Positions 60,813 to 64,000 of a stretch of DNA of 64,000 nt are shown here, piece after piece. Under the pieces are notes generated by a model. That model was not told where the DNA came from and searched no databases. It was given only the letters and a program-made list of their open reading frames with translations. Position numbers and translations under genes: made by a program. Each line of letters opens with the position of its first letter. Within the stretch, counting starts at the first letter, position 1. The DNA comes from Halomonas saccharevitans (GTDB lineage Bacteria > Pseudomonadota > Gammaproteobacteria > Pseudomonadales > Halomonadaceae). The stretch spans positions 1 to 64,000 of the forward strand of contig NZ_FPAQ01000003.1 of NCBI RefSeq assembly GCF_900116405.1, in the 5' to 3' direction.

Positions 60813-62963
60813 TCAGTCGGCTGGCGACCAGGCCTCCAGCGCCACCAGCGTCATGGCCAGGCAGCGATGCAGCTCGCTTACGATGACGGCGACCTCGTCG
60901 AGACGCTCCTGCGCACCGAGCCGTTCCACTTGGCCGGCCAGGCCGGCGAGCCGCGATGCCCCCAGGCTCGAGGACTCCCCCTTGAGCCGGTGGGCGAGAT
61001 ACTCGACCTGGCGGGTGTCCCCGTCGGCCAGGGCCTGTTCGAGTCCTGCCAGGTGCTCCGCCGCCTGTTGCCGATAGAGGGTGATCAGAGCCGTCAGCCC
61101 CTGCCGACCCAGGCTCTCCTCCAGCGACGACAGCGCCGCCTCCTCGAGGGGCAACTCGACCGCGGGAGGCGATGCGCCGCGCGGTAGATAGCGCTGCAGC
61201 AGTGCCACCAGGGCCTGCTGGAAGAGTGGCTTGGTCAGGTAGCCGTTCATGCCGGCGGCCAGGCAGCGCGCCTGATCGCCGCTCGGCCCGCCGGCGGTCA
61301 TGGCCACGACCGGCACCTCGGCCGACCAGCCGCCCCGGGCGCGCAGCCGCCGGGTCGCCTCCAGCCCATCCATGCCGGGCAGCTGCACATCCATGAAGAT
61401 CAGATCGAAGTGCTCACGAGCCGCCCAGGCAAGCGCCACGTCCGCGGCCTCGGCGACGCTGACCCGACAGCCCAGGCGCTCGAGCATGGCGCGGGCTACC
61501 TGCTGGTTGACCGGGTCGTCCTCGACCACCAGCAGCCGGGCGTCGGCCAGGCCCCCCTGCGCGGCGGGCACATCCACGTCGGCCGCGATCTCATCGGCCG
61601 TCGCCTTCGGCAGCGTCAACACGAACCAGAAGCGGCTGCCTCGGCCCGGCTCACTCTCGAAGGCGAGTCGTCCGCCCTGCGCTTCGATCAGGCGCTTGCT
61701 GATGACAAGCCCCAGCCCGGTGCCGCCGAAGCGGCGCGCGGTGGAAGGATCGCCCTGCTGGAAGGGCTCGAACAGCTGATGCTGGCTCTCGGGAGCAATG
61801 CCGATGCCCGTGTCGACGACCTCGAACAGCACCGACCCCTCACCCAGGGCGCGAACGCCCAGCCGGACCTCTCCCTGCTCGGTGAACTTGATGGCATTGG
61901 AGAGCAGATTGAGTAGCACCTGGCGCAGGCGGCCGGCATCGCCCACGAGGCGTGTCGGCAGCCGAGGATCCAGCTCACACTTTAGGTGCAGCCCCCGCGC
62001 CTGGGCTCGCGGCACGAACAGCGCGACCGCCCCGTCGATCAGCTCGTCCAGGTCGAAGGGGCGTGCCTCGAACTCGAGGCGCTGGGCCTCGATCTTGGAG
62101 AAATCCAGGATATCGTTGATCAGCTCGAGCAGCCGCTGGGCGCTGTCGTGAATGGTGTCGGCGAAGTGACGCGCCTTCACGGGCAGCGGCTGATCCTGCA
62201 GCAGGTCGCTCATGCCGATCACGCCGTTGAGCGGGGTACGGATCTCGTGGCTGACGGTCGCCAGGAACTCCGACTTGGCGCGACTCGACGACTCGGCGCG
62301 CTGCGCGGTGACCTCGAGCTCGCGGCTCAGGGTCTCCAGTTCGCGTCGGGCGGCGGCGTTGTCGCGAGACTCGCGGAACAGGAAGACCACTACCAGCGAT
62401 GCCGCCAGGCTCATCGCGAGGATCAGCAGCAGCAGCACAACGTAGAGCGTCTGCAGCGCGTGTCGTTCGCCGGTGGTGGCCTCGGCCAGATGGCCATTGA
62501 TGGCGATGATCAATCGCTCGGTGACGCCCCCCAGGATCCCCAGTCGCGAGATCAGGTTGCTCCGGGCATCACCGTCGAGGCTCTCCAGGCGGCGCAACTG
62601 CTCATCCATGGCGTCGAGATGCGACTCGACCTGCGCCACCAGCTCTCCGGCGATGTCGATCTCGGCGAGCAGCCGGGTGATGTCACCCTCCTTCAGCAGG
62701 TTGAGGCGACTGTAGAGAAGCTCCAGACGGATGCGCATGGCCAGCAGCGGCCGCCTTGCAGCCGGATTGGGGCGGGCCATGAAGCTGCGCAGCTCCACGG
62801 TGTCCCGATCGAGCTTGTAGGCGTGCCAGACGGCATTGCCGCCCACGCTCTCGGAGAGGGCGTGCTGGCGCCAGGCAACCAGGCCAACCACCACCAGGGC
62901 GGCGGCGAAGAACAGCAGGGCGGCGATGGCGCCCAGTTTCAGACGCAGGGGGTAGTGCGGCAT
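60813..62963 (-). CDS. Membrane hybrid histidine kinase (HisKA-HATPase-REC-HPt), 716 aa
   Basis: Two membrane helices (about 11-31 and 172-196) frame a helical periplasmic sensor domain of about 140 residues. HisKA with ATVSHEIRTPLNGVIGMSDLL (His239), HATPase_c (NLLSNAIKFTEQGE, VDTGIGIAPE, GGTGLGLVISKRL), a receiver (about 475-595, phospho-Asp in LIFMDVQLPGMDG) and a C-terminal HPt domain (about 610-716, His in YLAHRLKGESSSLGA) follow. It starts a phosphorelay to an unlinked regulator. It lies 23 bases downstream of the YedY-like protein gene, suggesting that protein is its periplasmic sensing partner, as in TorT-TorS type systems. Confidence 0.9.
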   Translation of the reverse strand: MPHYPLRLKLGAIAALLFFAAALVVVGLVAWRQHALSESVGGNAVWHAYKLDRDTVELRSFMARPNPAARRPLLAMRIRLELLYSRLNLLKEGDITRLLAEIDIAGELVAQVESHLDAMDEQLRRLESLDGDARSNLISRLGILGGVTERLIIAINGHLAEATTGERHALQTLYVVLLLLILAMSLAASLVVVFLFRESRDNAAARRELETLSRELEVTAQRAESSSRAKSEFLATVSHEIRTPLNGVIGMSDLLQDQPLPVKARHFADTIHDSAQRLLELINDILDFSKIEAQRLEFEARPFDLDELIDGAVALFVPRAQARGLHLKCELDPRLPTRLVGDAGRLRQVLLNLLSNAIKFTEQGEVRLGVRALGEGSVLFEVVDTGIGIAPESQHQLFEPFQQGDPSTARRFGGTGLGLVISKRLIEAQGGRLAFESEPGRGSRFWFVLTLPKATADEIAADVDVPAAQGGLADARLLVVEDDPVNQQVARAMLERLGCRVSVAEAADVALAWAAREHFDLIFMDVQLPGMDGLEATRRLRARGGWSAEVPVVAMTAGGPSGDQARCLAAGMNGYLTKPLFQQALVALLQRYLPRGASPPAVELPLEEAALSSLEESLGRQGLTALITLYRQQAAEHLAGLEQALADGDTRQVEYLAHRLKGESSSLGASRLAGLAGQVERLGAQERLDEVAVIVSELHRCLAMTLVALEAWSPAD

Positions 62964-62986
62964 CAGGCCTCCTCGCCCGGGGCCCC

Positions 62987-63550
62987 TCAGGGCACGATGA
63001 TCCGTTCGACGTGCCAGACCGAGCGGAAGCGCACCGCCTCGGTCAAGAGCTCAGGATGCGCATCGAAGGGATAGACGACGAACAGCGGGCCATAGTCGCG
63101 GATGCCCAGCGGCTCGCCGTCGCGGGACATGGCGAGGATCACGTCGTGAGCGTAGAAGTCGGACAGCGGGGCCTGCGCCTCGAAGTCGTTGAGGGCCCGG
63201 ATTTGCAGGGAGTCGCCGTCGGCACCGACGGCCTCGAGCAGAGCCCGGACCAGGGGCCCCTCAAAGCGCCCCTTGTCGCTATGCCAGGGCGTACGGGTCT
63301 CGATGATCCGCGACGGCAGGGCCTCGAGCATGGCGCGATCGAAGTGCGCCTCGTCACCCACGTTGGAACGGGCGATATCACCGCTGAGGGTCAGGATCAC
63401 CCTGCCGGTGGGCTCGGGCAGGGACGCCGGCTGGGCTTGATCTGACGATGACGGGTGGTCCCGGTCGTGGGGGTGAGCCTGGGCGTGAGGCAGCGCGAAC
63501 AGCAGCCACAGCAGCGGTGCCAGCCGGCGAACGATGGATCCGGTCGACAT
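62987..63550 (-). CDS. YedY/sulfite-oxidase-fold domain periplasmic protein, 187 aa
   Basis: A signal peptide (about 1-25, LLWLLFALPHAQA) precedes a His/Asp-rich linker (HPHDRDHPSSSD). A molybdopterin-oxidoreductase-like domain (about 45-185) follows, with FEGPLVRALLEAVGADGDSLQIRALNDFEAQAPL and REPL-type GIRDYGPLFVVYPFD. These are the end elements of the sulfite oxidase/YedY (SUOX) fold, but the conserved cofactor-binding Cys is not visible. It may therefore be a non-catalytic binding or sensor protein. It heads the operon with the hybrid kinase. Confidence 0.75.
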   Translation of the reverse strand: MSTGSIVRRLAPLLWLLFALPHAQAHPHDRDHPSSSDQAQPASLPEPTGRVILTLSGDIARSNVGDEAHFDRAMLEALPSRIIETRTPWHSDKGRFEGPLVRALLEAVGADGDSLQIRALNDFEAQAPLSDFYAHDVILAMSRDGEPLGIRDYGPLFVVYPFDAHPELLTEAVRFRSVWHVERIIVP

Positions 63551-63636
63551 GAGCGGGATTCCTGAGACAAGAAGACCGGCACAGAGTACGTCACTCGGCG
63601 TCCGAGGTCAGGACGTGGCGAGCCACAAAGCATGAA

Positions 63637-63652
63637 GGGCGCCAAGGCGCCC
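63637..63652. terminator. Short GC-rich hairpin between the DUF2189 and YedY-like genes
   Basis: GGGCGCC (63637-63643) and GGCGCCC (63646-63652) form a 7-bp stem with an AA loop, 60 bases beyond the DUF2189 stop. It probably ends that transcript. Confidence 0.5.
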
Positions 63653-63711
63653 CTCCTGTCTGGATGCATGTCATGCCACCGATGCCACTGCCTCCGGCGA
63701 CGAATATCGAC

Positions 63712-64000
63712 TCAGCTTTCCAGTTTCTCGAGCGGTTCGATGCGCACCAGGTCCTCGTAGGCGTGCCAGCTGGCATGGCCCAGTACCGGCAGGATCAGGG
63801 CCAGGCCGATATAGAAGGTCATGACCCCGACCAGCACGCAGCCGGTGAGGATGGCCGCCCACAGCAGCATCGGCCGGAAATTCTTGGCCACCGAGCGGAT
63901 GCTGGCCTCGATGCCCTCCATGAAGGTGAGGTCCTGATCCATCAGGGTGGGGATCGCCACCACGCTGATGGTGAAGGCGCCGAAGGCCAGCACGCCGCCA
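63712..64000 (-). CDS. DUF2189-family membrane protein, C-terminal part (runs off the window)
   Basis: The reading frame is open to the right edge, so only the last 95 or so residues are visible. They contain two membrane helices and end in the cytoplasm (HASWHAYEDLVRIEPLEKLES). FRPMLLWAAILTGCVLVGVMTFYIGLALILPVLGHASWHAYEDLV is the diagnostic end of DUF2189 integral membrane proteins. Function unknown. The GTG at 63991-63993 is internal, not a start. Confidence 0.82.
   Translation of the reverse strand, partial: GGVLAFGAFTISVVAIPTLMDQDLTFMEGIEASIRSVAKNFRPMLLWAAILTGCVLVGVMTFYIGLALILPVLGHASWHAYEDLVRIEPLEKLES

Overview
The window is GC-rich, densely coding DNA from a Gammaproteobacterium. It very probably belongs to the Halomonadaceae (Halomonas or a close relative). 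The main reason is a complete ectoine-degradation locus (doeA, doeB, doeX, doeC and doeD homologues) of the kind known from moderate halophiles; the gene repertoire around it (SulP-Usp, slipin-NfeD, YnjBCD, NosP-NahK, LysO) fits. I saw no rRNA, tRNA, CRISPR array, transposase or phage gene, so this looks like chromosome with a few small non-coding repeats.

Layout. 0.6-9 kb: MFS transporter, tandem Usp protein, SulP anion transporter, slipin plus NfeD membrane-protease pair, a small monooxygenase, a VOC protein and an unusual cytochrome c with a Glu-Ala-Gly repeat. 9.2-14 kb: APH-fold kinase followed by a YnjBCD-type ABC transporter. 14-16.4 kb: three overlapping genes (DUF3179, Cys-pair membrane protein, YiiX-like hydrolase). 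16.5-20.1 kb: two glycosyltransferase-type genes, an ECF sigma factor with a tiny anti-sigma protein, DUF302 and DUF3047 periplasmic proteins. 20.2-23.9 kb: DinB-like protein, a small secreted-looking protein ending in a Glu-rich tubulin-tail-like sequence, and a large tubulin-tyrosine-ligase-like (TTLL) ATP-grasp enzyme with a PqqD-like domain. 24-38 kb: HAD phosphatase, then the ectoine catabolic block (doeD, doeC, four enzymes of unknown joint role, doeX, doeB, doeA), all on the minus strand. 38-43 kb: chemoreceptor with a sigma-28 promoter, GhrA-type reductase, and a pncA-pncB NAD-salvage pair. 43-53 kb: TetR/SDR pair with visible operators, DJ-1 protein, DUF3108, LysO-type exporter, BaeSR-like two-component system with a Spy-like His-rich protein, LysR and MFS transporter. 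53-64 kb: Hen1-like methyltransferase, aldehyde and alcohol dehydrogenases, ErdR-like regulator, NahK-NosP nitric-oxide signalling pair, an unknown gene behind an FNR/Anr-like box, a hybrid histidine kinase with a YedY-like periplasmic partner, and a partial DUF2189 protein at the edge.

How genes work together. DoeA opens ectoine to N-acetyl-diaminobutyrate, DoeB deacetylates it, DoeD transaminates diaminobutyrate and DoeC oxidises aspartate semialdehyde to aspartate; DoeX is the Lrp-type regulator. Between doeX and doeC lie a PLP decarboxylase, an Ntn-hydrolase (C45), an ATP-grasp ligase and a nitrilase-fold amidase. These could form a side branch from diaminobutyrate or a polyamine.

The most novel candidate is the TTLL-PqqD enzyme next to a small protein that has a conserved leader and a tail of Glu-Ala-Gly repeats. 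A second protein 12 kb away has the same leader and repeat fused to a cytochrome c. Together they suggest a bacterial tail-modification system (polyglutamylation or a related ligation) with RiPP-like leader recognition. That function is an inference from domain architecture and context only.
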